A stretch of DNA of 64,000 bases from Thermobifida halotolerans (GCF_003574835.2 NZ_CP063196.1:1984001-2048000); one strand, 5' to 3'. Counted from the first letter of the stretch, positions 9,205-18,048 are shown. Notes: generated from the sequence alone by a model not told the origin. Translations and numbers: made by a program.

Positions 9205-9221
9205 TTCACGTTCAACGTTAA
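9205..9221. promoter_or_regulatory. Regulon operator site 3
   Basis: The sequence ttcACGTTcAACGTtaa contains a perfect ACGTT-C-AACGT core and lies immediately upstream of the crotonase start. It is one of four perfect cores in the window. Confidence 0.75.
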
Positions 9222-9270
9222 GCATATGGCGCAACGGCGGTCGGGGCCAGGTGCGCGGTCGGACCGTTTC

Positions 9271-10419
9271 TCAGAGCGCCTCGACGACGGTGGCGTTGGC
9301 CATACCGCCGCCCTCGCACATCGTCTGCAGGCCGTAGCGTCCGCCGGTGCGGCGCAGGTGGTGCACCAGGGTCGTCATGAGCTTCGCCCCGGTCGCGCCC
9401 AGCGGGTGGCCCAGGGCGATGGCCCCGCCCAGGGGGTTGGCCCGCTCCGGGTCGACGCCGAGCTCACGCAGCCAGGCCAGCACCACGGGCGCGAACGCCT
9501 CGTTGATCTCGTAGTGGTCGATGTCGTCGAGCGTCAGCCCCGCCCTCTCCAGCACCCGCCGGGTCGCCGGGATGGGGGCGCTCAGCATCAGGATCGGGTC
9601 GGCGCCGGTGACGGCCATGGCGTGCACCCGGGCCAGCGGGGTGAGGCCGTGCCGCCTGACCGCCTTCTCGGAGGCGACGAGCAGGGCCGCCGCCCCGTCG
9701 GAGATCTGACTGGAGACGGCGGCGGTGATCCGGCCGCCCTCGGCCAGGGGCTTCAACCCGGCCATCTTCTCCAGGGAGGTGTCGGGCCGCGGCCCCTCGT
9801 CCGCGGTGACGCCCGCGTAGGGGACCGTCTCCGCGTCGAACGCGCCCGCCTCCCGGGCCGCGATCGCCCGCCGGTGGCTGTCCAGGGCGAACTCCTCCAT
9901 GTCCGCGCGGGTGATGTCCCACCTCTCGGCGATCAGTTCGGCCCCGCGGAACTGGGAGACCTCCTGGTCTCCGTAGCGGGCGGTCCAGCCGGGGCTGCCG
10001 TAGGGCGCGCCCATGCCCTGCTGCTCGCCGACGACCGCCGGACTGGAGATGGGCACCAGGCTCATCACCTCCACTCCCCCGGCCAGCACCAGGTCCTGGG
10101 TTCCCGACATCACGGCCTGGGCGGCGAAGTGGACGGCCTGCTGGGAGGAGCCGCACTGGCGGTCGATGGTGGTGCCCGGGACGTGCTCGGGCAGCCCTTC
10201 GGCCAGCCAGGCGGTGCGGGCGATGTTGGTCGACTGCGCGCCGAGCTGGTCGACGCAGCCGAGGATGACGTCGTCGACGTCCGCGGGGTCGACTCCCGCG
10301 CGCTCGACGGCGGCCCTGAGGACGTGGCCGGCGAGGTCGGCGGGGTGGACGTGGCTCAGGCCGCCCTTCCGGCGCCCCACGGGGGTGCGGACAGCGCTGA
10401 CGATGTATGCCTCTGCCAT
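9271..10419 (-). CDS. Thiolase (acetyl-CoA acyltransferase)
   Basis: A 382-residue thiolase that cleaves 3-oxoacyl-CoA with CoA, or runs in reverse. The acyl-carrying Cys89 sits in [10 protein letters not shown]. The His motif is [12 protein letters not shown], and the second cysteine is in [11 protein letters not shown] near the C-terminus. It is 13 bases after the alcohol dehydrogenase-like gene in the 12432-9271 operon. It is the only thiolase in the window, so it may serve as the final cleavage step for the whole island. Chain-length or branch preference cannot be read from sequence. Confidence 0.9.
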   Translation of the reverse strand: MAEAYIVSAVRTPVGRRKGGLSHVHPADLAGHVLRAAVERAGVDPADVDDVILGCVDQLGAQSTNIARTAWLAEGLPEHVPGTTIDRQCGSSQQAVHFAAQAVMSGTQDLVLAGGVEVMSLVPISSPAVVGEQQGMGAPYGSPGWTARYGDQEVSQFRGAELIAERWDITRADMEEFALDSHRRAIAAREAGAFDAETVPYAGVTADEGPRPDTSLEKMAGLKPLAEGGRITAAVSSQISDGAAALLVASEKAVRRHGLTPLARVHAMAVTGADPILMLSAPIPATRRVLERAGLTLDDIDHYEINEAFAPVVLAWLRELGVDPERANPLGGAIALGHPLGATGAKLMTTLVHHLRRTGGRYGLQTMCEGGGMANATVVEAL

Positions 10420-10432
10420 TGTTCTCTCTCGT

Positions 10433-11443
10433 TCAGGGAGCGGGGGTCATGGTCACGACCGTGCGGCCGACGGACCGCCGGTCGGCGAGGAACTCGTGTG
10501 CCGCGGCCACCTCGGCGGCGGGGAAGACCCGGCCGACCACGGGGACCGCGCCGCGGTCGCCGAGGAGCCGCAGCACCCGGTCGACGGAGGGGCGGACCAG
10601 CTCGGGGTGGTGTTCGAGCCACCGGCCGAGCGTGAAGCCGGACACCGAGATGCCCAGCTCGAACAGGGTGTGCAGGCGGAACCGGTCGCTGCTGCGGCCG
10701 CTGCTGGCCCCGACGCTGACCAGGCGGCCTCCGGGACGGACGCAGTCCAGACTGCGGCCGAGGACGTCGCCTCCCACCGACTCCAGCACCAGCGGCACCC
10801 CGCGCCCCCCGGTGACCTCGCGGACCACCTCCGCGAAGTCGGTGGTGGTGTAGTTGACCACCACGTCGGCGCCCCACCGCCGGACCTGCTCGGTCTTGGC
10901 GTCGGAGCCGGCGGTGGCGATGATCCTGCCCGCCCCGTAGGCGCGGCACAGCTGCACGCAGGCCGACCCGTAGGCTCCGGCGGCGGCGTGGACCAGGACG
11001 TCCTCCCCCTCGGCCAGGCGGCCCATGGTGACGACCGCCGCGTCCGCGGTGAGGTAGGGGCCCGCGGCGCCCGCGGCCTGGACGTCGCTGAGCGCCTCGG
11101 GCACCGGGTGGACCTGGTCCGCGGGGGCGGCGACGAACTCGGCCGCGGCGCCGCCCCTGGGGATCACCCCGAAGACGCGGGTGCCGACCGCCGGGCCCAC
11201 GGTGCCGGGGCCGAGGGCCGCCACCACACCGGTGAGGTCGTGGCCGGTGACGTAGGGCGGGGTGGGCGCGCCCGGATACCTCCCGGCGCGCTCCAGCAGA
11301 TCCGCCCAGTTGACGGCGAAGGCGCGCACCCGGACCAGCACCTCGCCCGGTCCGGGCTCCGGCACGGCGACCTCGTCCCAGCTCAGTACCTCGGGGCCGC
11401 CGTGCCGGGCGAAGCGCAGCCCCCTCATGGTGCGGCCGCTCAT
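10433..11443 (-). CDS. NADPH:quinone reductase-like (zeta-crystallin family) oxidoreductase
   Basis: A 336-residue medium-chain reductase without the zinc ligands of alcohol dehydrogenases. The N-terminal half has PEPGPGEVLVRVRAFAVNWA, and the cofactor fold motif is VLVHAAAGAYGSACVQL. Members reduce enones, quinones or enoyl thioesters with NADPH. The start overlaps the stop of the upstream gene (ATGA), and the thiolase follows after 13 bases, so the three genes at 12432-9271 are translationally linked. Enoyl-CoA reductase or enone reductase roles both fit. Confidence 0.83.
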   Translation of the reverse strand: MSGRTMRGLRFARHGGPEVLSWDEVAVPEPGPGEVLVRVRAFAVNWADLLERAGRYPGAPTPPYVTGHDLTGVVAALGPGTVGPAVGTRVFGVIPRGGAAAEFVAAPADQVHPVPEALSDVQAAGAAGPYLTADAAVVTMGRLAEGEDVLVHAAAGAYGSACVQLCRAYGAGRIIATAGSDAKTEQVRRWGADVVVNYTTTDFAEVVREVTGGRGVPLVLESVGGDVLGRSLDCVRPGGRLVSVGASSGRSSDRFRLHTLFELGISVSGFTLGRWLEHHPELVRPSVDRVLRLLGDRGAVPVVGRVFPAAEVAAAHEFLADRRSVGRTVVTMTPAP

Positions 11444-12432
11444 GCCTCGGAGATCCCCGCCGGGATGTCCTCGATGATGCGGTCGTGGTACTCGGAGATC
11501 CCGTAGCCGGTCCTGCCCCGGTAGTCCAGCTCGACCAGGTACTCGGCCAGGCGCGCGATCTCACCGTTGCGGCGGTTGCGCAGCGGGACGACGTGGAAGA
11601 CGGAGCCGGTGGCGTCCACCCGCTCGCCCGACTCGGTCCACATGGAGACCCTCATCGAGGTGGCGTAGTAGGGGGCGCCGCCGTACTCGCTCTTCACCGT
11701 GACCCTGTCGACCCGTTCCATCACGCCGTCGCGCAGCACCATGCCGTTGCCGGGCGACTGGGTGTCGCCGATCTTCTGGGTCCAGGCGACGAAGCCGTTG
11801 CGCTCGTCGACCATGCAGGAGATCCAGCGCCAGTACTGCGGCCCCTGCCACACGCGCGGGCCCCAGGAGTGGTCTCGGAAGCCCTGGCCGTCGACCTCGC
11901 GGCGCTCGCCGTCGACCTCCACCCAGCCCCGCACGGAGCAGGGGCCCTGGTAGTGGCCCACGGCGATGCTGTCCTCGGCGCCCTGGATGCCGGAGCCGTC
12001 GCCGAGCCCGTAGACCGGGATGACGTTGTCGTAGTGCAGCTCCAGCGAGACCGGGACGACCGGGCTGGTGGTGAAGGCCCGCTTGGGGTTCTCCAGGTCG
12101 GTGCCCGCCTTCAGCAGGTGGGCGGTGCTGTCGAAGGTGACCTTCATCTTCTTCAGCGGCTCGACGACCTCGAACTTCAGTCCGGCCGCCTCGAACCGGT
12201 CGTTGCTGTCGATCGGCGCGCGGTCGAAGCGGATGGCCGCTGCCCCGCCGGGCAGGTAGATCAGGACGGTGACCTCGGAGTGGCCCTCGTTGACCCGGTT
12301 GCCCATCCGGATGAGGACGGCGAAGCCCGAGTTCCCGTCCACAAAGTTGTAGTAGGCCGACTCGTTGAACTGCGGGTGGTCGGTCGGCTCGTGCATGTAC
12401 TCGTCTTCGGCGAGGATCGGTGCGCTACCCAT
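11440..12432 (-). CDS. AttH/CrtC-like lipocalin-fold protein (DUF7064/DUF7065 type)
   Basis: A 330-residue protein with two beta-rich halves. The second half carries GQGFRDHSWGPRVWQG and then PQYWRWISCMVDE, the pattern of AttH/CrtC-related proteins, in which a DHSWG motif is typical. Relatives include carotenoid hydratases and many unassigned proteins from terpenoid and aromatic catabolic loci. It is first in the operon with the quinone-reductase-like and thiolase genes. Two dyad copies lie 16-70 bases upstream. There is no good ribosome site at the ATG at 12432; a second in-frame ATG 12 codons on is also poor, so a short or leaderless message is possible. The function is not established. Confidence 0.7.
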   Translation of the reverse strand: MGSAPILAEDEYMHEPTDHPQFNESAYYNFVDGNSGFAVLIRMGNRVNEGHSEVTVLIYLPGGAAAIRFDRAPIDSNDRFEAAGLKFEVVEPLKKMKVTFDSTAHLLKAGTDLENPKRAFTTSPVVPVSLELHYDNVIPVYGLGDGSGIQGAEDSIAVGHYQGPCSVRGWVEVDGERREVDGQGFRDHSWGPRVWQGPQYWRWISCMVDERNGFVAWTQKIGDTQSPGNGMVLRDGVMERVDRVTVKSEYGGAPYYATSMRVSMWTESGERVDATGSVFHVVPLRNRRNGEIARLAEYLVELDYRGRTGYGISEYHDRIIEDIPAGISEA

Positions 12433-12447
12433 GTAGAGATTTCACCC

Positions 12448-12464
12448 TTAACGTTACATGTTAT
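12448..12464. promoter_or_regulatory. Regulon operator site 4a
   Basis: The sequence ttaACGTTaCATGTtat matches 8 of 10 core arm bases. It faces the minus-strand gene at 12432 and is 21 bases from a second copy. Confidence 0.5.
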
Positions 12465-12485
12465 GCAATACCCTGTCTGATAATT

Positions 12486-12502
12486 TTTACGTTACACGTC
12501 AC
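12486..12502. promoter_or_regulatory. Regulon operator site 4b
   Basis: The sequence tttACGTTaCACGTcac matches 9 of 10 core arm bases. It lies between the minus-strand DUF7064-type gene and the broken plus-strand luciferase-like gene. The centre-to-centre spacing to site 4a is 38 bases. Confidence 0.6.
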
Positions 12503-12511
12503 ATCTTTGGG

Positions 12512-13236
12512 GTGGGAGACACGGGGCAGCACACCACCGCACCCCCGGCGGCCTCCGGCAGGCCGCGGCTCGGGCTGATGCTGGCCGGCGGCGGCGAAAC
12601 CACCGCCGCCGACAGGCGGACCCGGCCGCACGCGCGGAGGAGGCGGGCTACGGCGGCGTCTACCCGGCCGAGGCGCGGCGGTCCGGATTCGCCGCCCCGA
12701 CCGCGGCGTCCGAACGCACCAGCCGGGTCAAACTGGGGCCGCCCTCAACGCCCACGCCCGCACCCCGATGGTGGCCGGGACGAGCACGGCCGACCTCGAC
12801 GAGCTCTCCGGGGGCCGCCTCGTGCCCGGGGCGGGCAGCGGCAACCGGGTGACCAACGAGAGCTGCCGGGGCCCGTGGTGCGCCCCCCGCGCGGGATGCG
12901 CGAGTACGTCGGACTGCTGCGGCTGGTCACCTCGGCCCGGCGCGGTGTGCGGTCACCGACGAGGTGGTGGACCGGCTGGCGGTGGCGGGCACGCCGCGCG
13001 AGTGTCTGCGACGGCTCTCCGAGTACGCCGACGTGGACGAGATCCTGCTGGTCAACGTGGGCTGGATGCGGTATGAGGCGGGCTCGGCCGACCGCGACGT
13101 CCGCCGCTCGCCGCTGGCCTCCTACGAACCGCTGCCGGAACTGGCTGCGGCGGGGGAGGGACCGGCCACCGGGCGCGCCCGCCTCGGCGGGCGCGCTCAG
13201 CGGCGGTCGAGACCGCACCGCTCGGCGACCCGGTAG
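12512..13236 (+). pseudogene. Luciferase-like (LLM, F420-type) monooxygenase pseudogene
   Basis: Pieces of an LLM-class flavin/F420-dependent oxidoreductase appear in order but in different frames. They are RPRLGLMLAGGGE near the start (about 12560), ARTPMVAGTSTADLDELSGG and then RLVPGAGSG near 12750-12845, and VVDRLAVAGTPRECLRRLSE near 12964-13020 with the usual C-terminal part. The segments between are shortened or shifted, so no intact protein can be made. It lies 10 bases downstream of operator site 4b, which suggests it once belonged to the regulon. The last bases overlap the 3' end of the convergent gene at 13197. Confidence 0.65.
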
Positions 13237-14006
13237 CCGTGCGCGGCGGCCCAGAAGCGGTTCTGGAGCACGGCGCGCACGGCCGGCCGGGCGAAGAACT
13301 CCTCGGCCCACTCCCGCTGGTCGAAATAGCACTCCACGAACGCCTGGCGGGGGGTGGTGGAAAGCATCCGGGGCAGCGGCCGCTGTCCGGGCTCGTCGAC
13401 CGGCTCCGTGGCCTGTTCCTGGAGCACGTGGTCGACCAGGATCTGGCGGACGCCGAAGGCCGAGGACGCCTCCTGCGCCAGGACGGCCATCCCCTCCGCG
13501 AGGTGGTGCCGGGCCTCCTCCGGGTCCGTCCCGTCGCGGCGGTCGAACTCGAAAAGGTACTTCTCCAGCGCGGTCTGCCCGCCCAGCCGGTCCAGCAGGA
13601 CCTCCTCGCGCACGCGGAAGGGGCGCAGCTCGCGCAGGAAGAGGCGGTGGTCGGCCACGATGGTCTCGCGCAGTCCGTCGGCCAACTCCAGACCGCGGCC
13701 GGGTCGGAAGCGCAGCACCACGTAGCGGAAGGCGCGGGGAGGCCGCTCCCAGCCGCCGAGGAGGTCGTACTGGGCCACGGCCCGGTTGGTGTGGTAGCTG
13801 ACCACCTGGTCCATCTCGCGCAGGAAGTGCCGGGCGAAGCGGGTGTGCACCCGCGTGTAGTACCGGTCGGCCTCCTCGGCCGTCACGGTCGAGGCAGGCA
13901 GGAAGTGGGAGACGGTCTTCGCCCAGCCTCCGCCGCCCGTCCGTTCGGGCCGGTCTCCCGCTTCCGGGGGGTCGCCGCCCGCTTCCACCGTCGTCGTCCG
14001 CTCCAT
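13197..14006 (-). CDS. EthD-like dimeric alpha-beta barrel protein (putative)
   Basis: A 269-residue protein with what look like two ferredoxin-like alpha-beta units. The first has YYTRVHTRFARHFLREMDQV followed by SYHTNR; the second ends FFARPAVRAVLQNRFWAAAH. This resembles EthD-domain proteins, small factors found near ether or steroid monooxygenase and other catabolic genes, but no catalytic residues are recognisable and the match is by eye. It diverges from the DUF6285/kinase operon. A 26-base near-perfect palindrome begins 8 bases upstream of its start codon. Confidence 0.5.
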   Translation of the reverse strand: MERTTTVEAGGDPPEAGDRPERTGGGGWAKTVSHFLPASTVTAEEADRYYTRVHTRFARHFLREMDQVVSYHTNRAVAQYDLLGGWERPPRAFRYVVLRFRPGRGLELADGLRETIVADHRLFLRELRPFRVREEVLLDRLGGQTALEKYLFEFDRRDGTDPEEARHHLAEGMAVLAQEASSAFGVRQILVDHVLQEQATEPVDEPGQRPLPRMLSTTPRQAFVECYFDQREWAEEFFARPAVRAVLQNRFWAAAHGYRVAERCGLDRR

Positions 14007-14013
14007 GACCTTA

Positions 14014-14039
14014 TTTGACCATTGACGTCATAGGTCAAA
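14014..14039. promoter_or_regulatory. 26-base palindrome between divergent genes
   Basis: Arms TTTGACC (14014-14020) and GGTCAAA (14033-14039) enclose a central perfect TGACGTCA (14023-14030), so 22 of 26 bases are paired symmetrically. It sits between the EthD-like gene and the DUF6285/kinase operon and differs from the ACGTTnAACGT dyad. A half-match to that dyad (tttACGTTa) follows at 14066-14074. Confidence 0.6.
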
Positions 14040-14117
14040 CAAGAGATCATTATAGAGATTCACCTTTTACGTTAGATCCACACACAGACGATTCGCTCCC
14101 GGCCGGAAGGGGTGCCC

Positions 14118-14630
14118 GTGCGACCGTCACCGGACGAACTGCTGGACAGTCTCCGTCTCTCCCTCAACGAGACCCTACTGCCCAAGGTCGAGGACCGCTG
14201 GGCCCGCTACGTCGGAACCGCGATGGACCTCGTCCTGCAACACCTGAAGCTGAGGCTCGCCCACGAGGGCGACGCGCTGGCCGAGGACGACGCCGACATG
14301 CTCGCGGTCCTCGCCGCTCTGTCCGCCCGCGCCGCCGCACTGGCCGGGCAGGAGACCGGAGGCGGGGCCCCCCGGTGGGAGGAGCTGGCCGAACTGGTCG
14401 CCGGTGCCGCGCGTTCCGGGGACACCGAAGCGCGCGGCGCCACGGCACGCAACGAGGAGTTGCGCGGGGTCGTCGTCGCGGTGATGCGGTGGCTGGACGA
14501 GGCCGACAGCGCCGACCCCGCGGTACGGGAGATGAGAGACGAGGTGTACAGATTGGTACGGCGACAGGTCGACCGGACCAGACCCCTGGTGGAACCGCTG
14601 TTCATGTCGTTTCGGCCGGTGGCGTCATGA
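14118..14630 (+). CDS. DUF6285-type protein, partner of an acyl-CoA kinase
   Basis: A 170-residue helical protein. The N-terminus PSPDELLDSLRLSLNETLLP and then KVEDRWARYVGTAMDLVLQH, plus a C-terminal conserved-looking segment, fit the DUF6285 family. Such proteins are known next to APH-like phosphotransferases and acyl-CoA dehydrogenases. In position and size it recalls LvaB of the levulinate pathway, which works with kinase LvaA on 4-hydroxyacyl-CoA. GTG at 14118 has GGAAGGGG five bases upstream. Its stop overlaps the kinase start (ATGA), so the two are very probably made together. The assignment is from recalled family features, not a search. Confidence 0.65.
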   Translation: MRPSPDELLDSLRLSLNETLLPKVEDRWARYVGTAMDLVLQHLKLRLAHEGDALAEDDADMLAVLAALSARAAALAGQETGGGAPRWEELAELVAGAARSGDTEARGATARNEELRGVVVAVMRWLDEADSADPAVREMRDEVYRLVRRQVDRTRPLVEPLFMSFRPVAS

Positions 14631-15649
14631 GCGCCGCGGCAGGGGAGGCGGTCGGGTTCGACCGCGACCGCGTCGGCTCCTACCTGCGTGACCGGTTGGC
14701 GGCCGACTCCCTGGAGGTCACCAAGCTCAAACGCAACGTCGGCGGCATGTCCCGGGAGACCTGGTTCGTCGAGGTCTCCGGTACGCGCGGCGGCGCCCCG
14801 TTCACCGACTCCCTGACGATCCGGGTGGACCACCCCGAGGGATCGGTGGTCCCGGTCAGCCTGGAACGGGAGTACCGCGTCTTCGCCGCGCTCACCCCCA
14901 CCGAGGTTCCGGTCGCCGAGGCGCTGTGGTACGAGACGGACGGGTCCCTGATCGGGCGGGCGCCGTTCTACGTGCGCCGCACGGTGCCGGGCTCGGCGTC
15001 GGCGGGCAGGCTGTTCGCGCCGGGCAACGAGGAGACGCGCCGCAGGATCGGCCGCCACCTGGCCGAGCGGCTGGCCGCCGTGCACACTCTGGACTGGCGC
15101 GCCGCCGGGCTGGGCGACTTCATGGCGGTGCCGCAGCGCCCCGAGGACTGCGCCCTGCTGGAACTGGCCCACTACGAGGAGGCCTACCGCGCCGCCGACC
15201 CCGAGCCCATGCCCGTGGTGGAGGCCCTGTTCTCCTGGCTGAAGCGCAACGTGCCCACCGAGGTCGAGCGCGTCTGCCTGGTCTGGGGCGACGTGGGCGT
15301 GGGCAACTTCATCTACGACGAGGACCGGGTGGTGGCCCTCACCGACTGGGAGCAGGCCCACCTGGGCGACCCCATGAAGGACTGGGCGTCGGCGCTGTGG
15401 CGGGGCGCGGACGCGCTGCTGCCCCGCGAGGAGATGTTCGAGGCCTACGAGAAGGCCGGCGGCCCCAGGATCGACGAGGAGCGGATCCGCTACTACTCGG
15501 TCTTCATCGACGCCGAGTACGTCTGCACCTCCTTCCCCCTGCTGAGCGAGTTCGGTCCGGACCGGGTGCGCGACGCCACCTTCGCCCGCCTCGGCATGGG
15601 AGTCCCCTACATGTGCATGGACCACGGTCTGCGCACCATCGGCTACTGA
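14627..15649 (+). CDS. APH-family phosphotransferase, probable hydroxyacyl-CoA kinase
   Basis: A 340-residue protein of the aminoglycoside phosphotransferase/choline kinase fold. N-lobe lysine and arginine motifs occur near 33-48 (KLKRNVGGMSRETW). The catalytic loop is WGDVGVGN at 220-227: Asp222 and Asn227 are kept, but the usual His of HGD is Trp. The metal-binding Asp240 is in LTDWEQ. Overlap with the DUF6285 gene and the crotonase 15 bases downstream argue against antibiotic resistance and for phosphorylation of a hydroxyacyl-CoA before elimination, as in LvaA and the ACAD10/11 kinase domains. This role is inferred. Confidence 0.75.
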   Translation: MSAAAGEAVGFDRDRVGSYLRDRLAADSLEVTKLKRNVGGMSRETWFVEVSGTRGGAPFTDSLTIRVDHPEGSVVPVSLEREYRVFAALTPTEVPVAEALWYETDGSLIGRAPFYVRRTVPGSASAGRLFAPGNEETRRRIGRHLAERLAAVHTLDWRAAGLGDFMAVPQRPEDCALLELAHYEEAYRAADPEPMPVVEALFSWLKRNVPTEVERVCLVWGDVGVGNFIYDEDRVVALTDWEQAHLGDPMKDWASALWRGADALLPREEMFEAYEKAGGPRIDEERIRYYSVFIDAEYVCTSFPLLSEFGPDRVRDATFARLGMGVPYMCMDHGLRTIGY

Positions 15650-15664
15650 CCCCCGGGAGTCCCC

Positions 15665-16444
15665 GTGTCCTTGGAGACCTCGCTCACCGACCGGGTGGGC
15701 CTCATCGAACTGAACCGCCCCGACCGGATGAACGCCATGACGGTCGACCTGGTCCGCTCCCTGGGAGACGAGGCGGCCTCCCTGGTGGAGCGGGGCGCCC
15801 GCGCCCTGGTGCTGACCGGGCGCGGCCCGGCGTTCTGCGCCGGGGCCGACCTGTCCCTGGTCGACCGGGCCCTGGCCGAAGAGCCCGCTCCGGTGCTCAC
15901 CCCCCTGGTGGAGGAACTGCACCGCTCCCTCAAGCGGCTCCGCGGCCTGCCGGTGCCGCTGGTCGCCGCCGTGGAGGGGCCCGCGGTGGGGGCCGGGATG
16001 GGCCTCGCCCTGTGCGCCGACCTCCGCATCCTCGGCGAGGGCGCCCGGCTGGTCCCCGGTTACATGGGCATCGGCTCCTCCCCCGACGGCGGGGTGTCGT
16101 ACTTCCTGACCCGGATGCTGGGGTCGGCCCGGGCCCTGTCGCTGCTGCTGCGCAACCAGCCGGTCTCCGCGGCCGAGGCCGCGGCACTGGGGCTGGCCGA
16201 ACCGGCCGTGCCCGACGGTTCGGCGCGCCAGGCCGCCCTGGCACTCGCCCGGTCGCTGACCTCCGCTCCCCCGCTGGCCCTGCTGCGGGCGCGTGAACTG
16301 GTCGACCGGGCGAGCACTCTGGGGTTCGCCGAGCAGTTGGACCTGGAGCAGGAGCGGGTCTCCGAGCTGTGGAAGACCCACGACTTCACCGAGGGGGTGC
16401 GGGCCTTCCTGCAGCGGCGTCCGCCCGAGTTCCGCGGCGACTGA
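15665..16444 (+). CDS. PaaG-like enoyl-CoA isomerase (crotonase family)
   Basis: A 259-residue crotonase-fold protein. Neither of the two hydratase glutamates is present (GAGMGLAL replaces GGCELAL; PGYMGIG replaces the second site). An aspartate in SSPDGG (Asp141) matches the PDSGG region used by PaaG-type isomerases. A double-bond shift or ring-expanding isomerisation is therefore more likely than hydration. GTG at 15665 follows GGGAG. It is the last gene of the operon that starts at 14118 and precedes a strong terminator. Confidence 0.75.
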   Translation: MSLETSLTDRVGLIELNRPDRMNAMTVDLVRSLGDEAASLVERGARALVLTGRGPAFCAGADLSLVDRALAEEPAPVLTPLVEELHRSLKRLRGLPVPLVAAVEGPAVGAGMGLALCADLRILGEGARLVPGYMGIGSSPDGGVSYFLTRMLGSARALSLLLRNQPVSAAEAAALGLAEPAVPDGSARQAALALARSLTSAPPLALLRARELVDRASTLGFAEQLDLEQERVSELWKTHDFTEGVRAFLQRRPPEFRGD

Positions 16445-16462
16445 CCTCGACCGCCCCGCGAA

Positions 16463-16510
16463 GGGGGGTGTCCCCGCCGCCTGCCGCGGCGGGGACACCC
16501 CCCCTTTTTT
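16463..16510 (+). terminator. Strong intrinsic terminator
   Basis: An 18-bp perfect stem (16463-16480 with 16486-16503, loop CTGCC) is followed by a run of six T. It ends the 14118-16444 operon and lies 3 bases before the convergent CoA ligase gene's stop. Confidence 0.9.
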
Positions 16511-16513
16511 GTG

Positions 16514-18016
16514 TCAATTCGCCAGTCGGGCGCGCAGCTGGTGCTTGAGTACCTTGCCGGTGACGTTGCGCGGCAACCGCTCCACCCGTTCCCAGCGGCG
16601 GGGGACCTTGTAGCCCGCCAGCCGCTCTCTGGTCCAGGCGGTCAGTTCCGCGTCGGGGGGCGCCTGTCCCACCAGCACCGCGGTGACCACCTGGCCCCAC
16701 TTCGGATCGGGTGCGCCCACCACGGCGACCTCGGCGATGTCGGGGTGTTCGGCGAGCACCGCCTCCACCTCGCGGGGGTAGACGTTCTCCCCTCCGGTGA
16801 TGATCATGTCGTTGCGCCGGTCGGTGATGTGCAGGTAGCCGCGGCTGTCCCGGTAGCCCATGTCCCCGGTGTGGAACCAGCCGCCGCGCAGCGCCTCGGC
16901 GGTGGCCTCGGGCCGGTTCCAGTACCGCAGCATCACCGAGGGCCCCCGGCAGATGACCTCGCCGACCTCCCCCCGGGGCACCGGGGTGTCCTCCTCGTCG
17001 ACCACCATCACCTCCAGACCGACCGCCTCGGTTCCCCCCGAGGACAGCTTCTCGGTGTCGGCCGGGTCGTGGTCGGCGGGCCGCAGGATGGTCTGGCCCC
17101 CGGTCTCGGTCATGCCGTACTGCTGGTGGAAGCCGCAGCCGAAGCGTTCCAGGGCGCGTCGCAGCGGTCCCGGCTCGATGGAGGAGCCGCCGTAGACGAT
17201 CAGTCGCAGCGCGGACAGATCGACCTTGTGAATCAGGTCACTTTCCAGCAGCATGGCAATGGTCGTGGGGACCAGGACCGTGGTGGTGACGCGCTCCCTC
17301 TCCATGACGCGCAGGGCCGCATCCGGTGCGAACTCCGGGAGCATGACGACGGTGGCCCCGACCGCGATGTGGGCGTAGGAGAGGAACGCGGCGATATGGA
17401 ACATCGGCAGGCTGGCCTGGTGCACGTCATCGGCCCTCGCCTCCAGTTCGACCGCGTTGGTCATCACCCGCGCGGTGAAGCCGAGGCGGTCGACGACCGC
17501 GCCCTTGGGGGAACCGGTGGTGCCCGAGGTGTAGAGGATGGTGGCGGGCAGTTCGGGGTCGTCCGGGTCGGCGTCGGGGTCGGCGGTGGCGCCGCGGAGG
17601 GCGGCGTCGTAGGAGGGCAGGTCCTCGGGCGTACCCAGGCCGAGCACGTGCGCGATCCCGACCTCGGCGGCCAGGGCGGCGGCCCGCCGCTCCTCGCCGC
17701 GTCCGGCGATGAGCAGGTCGGGCGCGCAGTCGGAGAGGATGAAGCGCAGTTCCCGCTCGGCGAGCCTGGTGTTCAGCGGGACCAGAGCGAACCCCGAGCG
17801 CAGGCAGGCCGCCTGGATCTCCGGGTACTCCAGTTCGTTGGCGGCCAGCAGGGCCACCCGGTCGCCGGGGCGCAGCCCGCTGTCCCTGAAGAGCGCGCCC
17901 AACCGTCCCACCCGCTCGTCCAGTTCCCCGTAGGTGATCCGCCGGTCGCCCTCGACCACGGCGGTCTTCTGCCCGAACCGGGTCGCCGGTCCGCGGACGA
18001 GGTCTAGGTAGCGCAT
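16514..18016 (-). CDS. Acyl-CoA ligase (AMP-forming)
   Basis: A 500-residue FadD-type ligase that activates a carboxylic acid with ATP and CoA. The phosphate-binding loop is YTSGTTGSPKG near 163-173, the A5 motif QYGMTETGG, the A7 motif WFHTGDMG followed by the hinge DRRNDMIITGGENVYPREVE, and the adenylation lysine is in VTGKVLKH at the C-terminus. The length is normal. The ATG has GGAGG upstream. It is divergent from a second ligase at 18138 and shares the operator at 18049. Substrate not predictable. Confidence 0.88.
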   Translation of the reverse strand: MRYLDLVRGPATRFGQKTAVVEGDRRITYGELDERVGRLGALFRDSGLRPGDRVALLAANELEYPEIQAACLRSGFALVPLNTRLAERELRFILSDCAPDLLIAGRGEERRAAALAAEVGIAHVLGLGTPEDLPSYDAALRGATADPDADPDDPELPATILYTSGTTGSPKGAVVDRLGFTARVMTNAVELEARADDVHQASLPMFHIAAFLSYAHIAVGATVVMLPEFAPDAALRVMERERVTTTVLVPTTIAMLLESDLIHKVDLSALRLIVYGGSSIEPGPLRRALERFGCGFHQQYGMTETGGQTILRPADHDPADTEKLSSGGTEAVGLEVMVVDEEDTPVPRGEVGEVICRGPSVMLRYWNRPEATAEALRGGWFHTGDMGYRDSRGYLHITDRRNDMIITGGENVYPREVEAVLAEHPDIAEVAVVGAPDPKWGQVVTAVLVGQAPPDAELTAWTRERLAGYKVPRRWERVERLPRNVTGKVLKHQLRARLAN

Positions 18017-18048
18017 GGCACCTCCGCAGCAGAAATCCAGATCGGCAT

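Noticed and set aside
14627-15649. Aminoglycoside resistance gene
   Set aside because: The fold is shared, but operon context (DUF6285, crotonase, acyl-CoA genes) and the altered catalytic loop favour a metabolic kinase; the same holds for 34095-35129.
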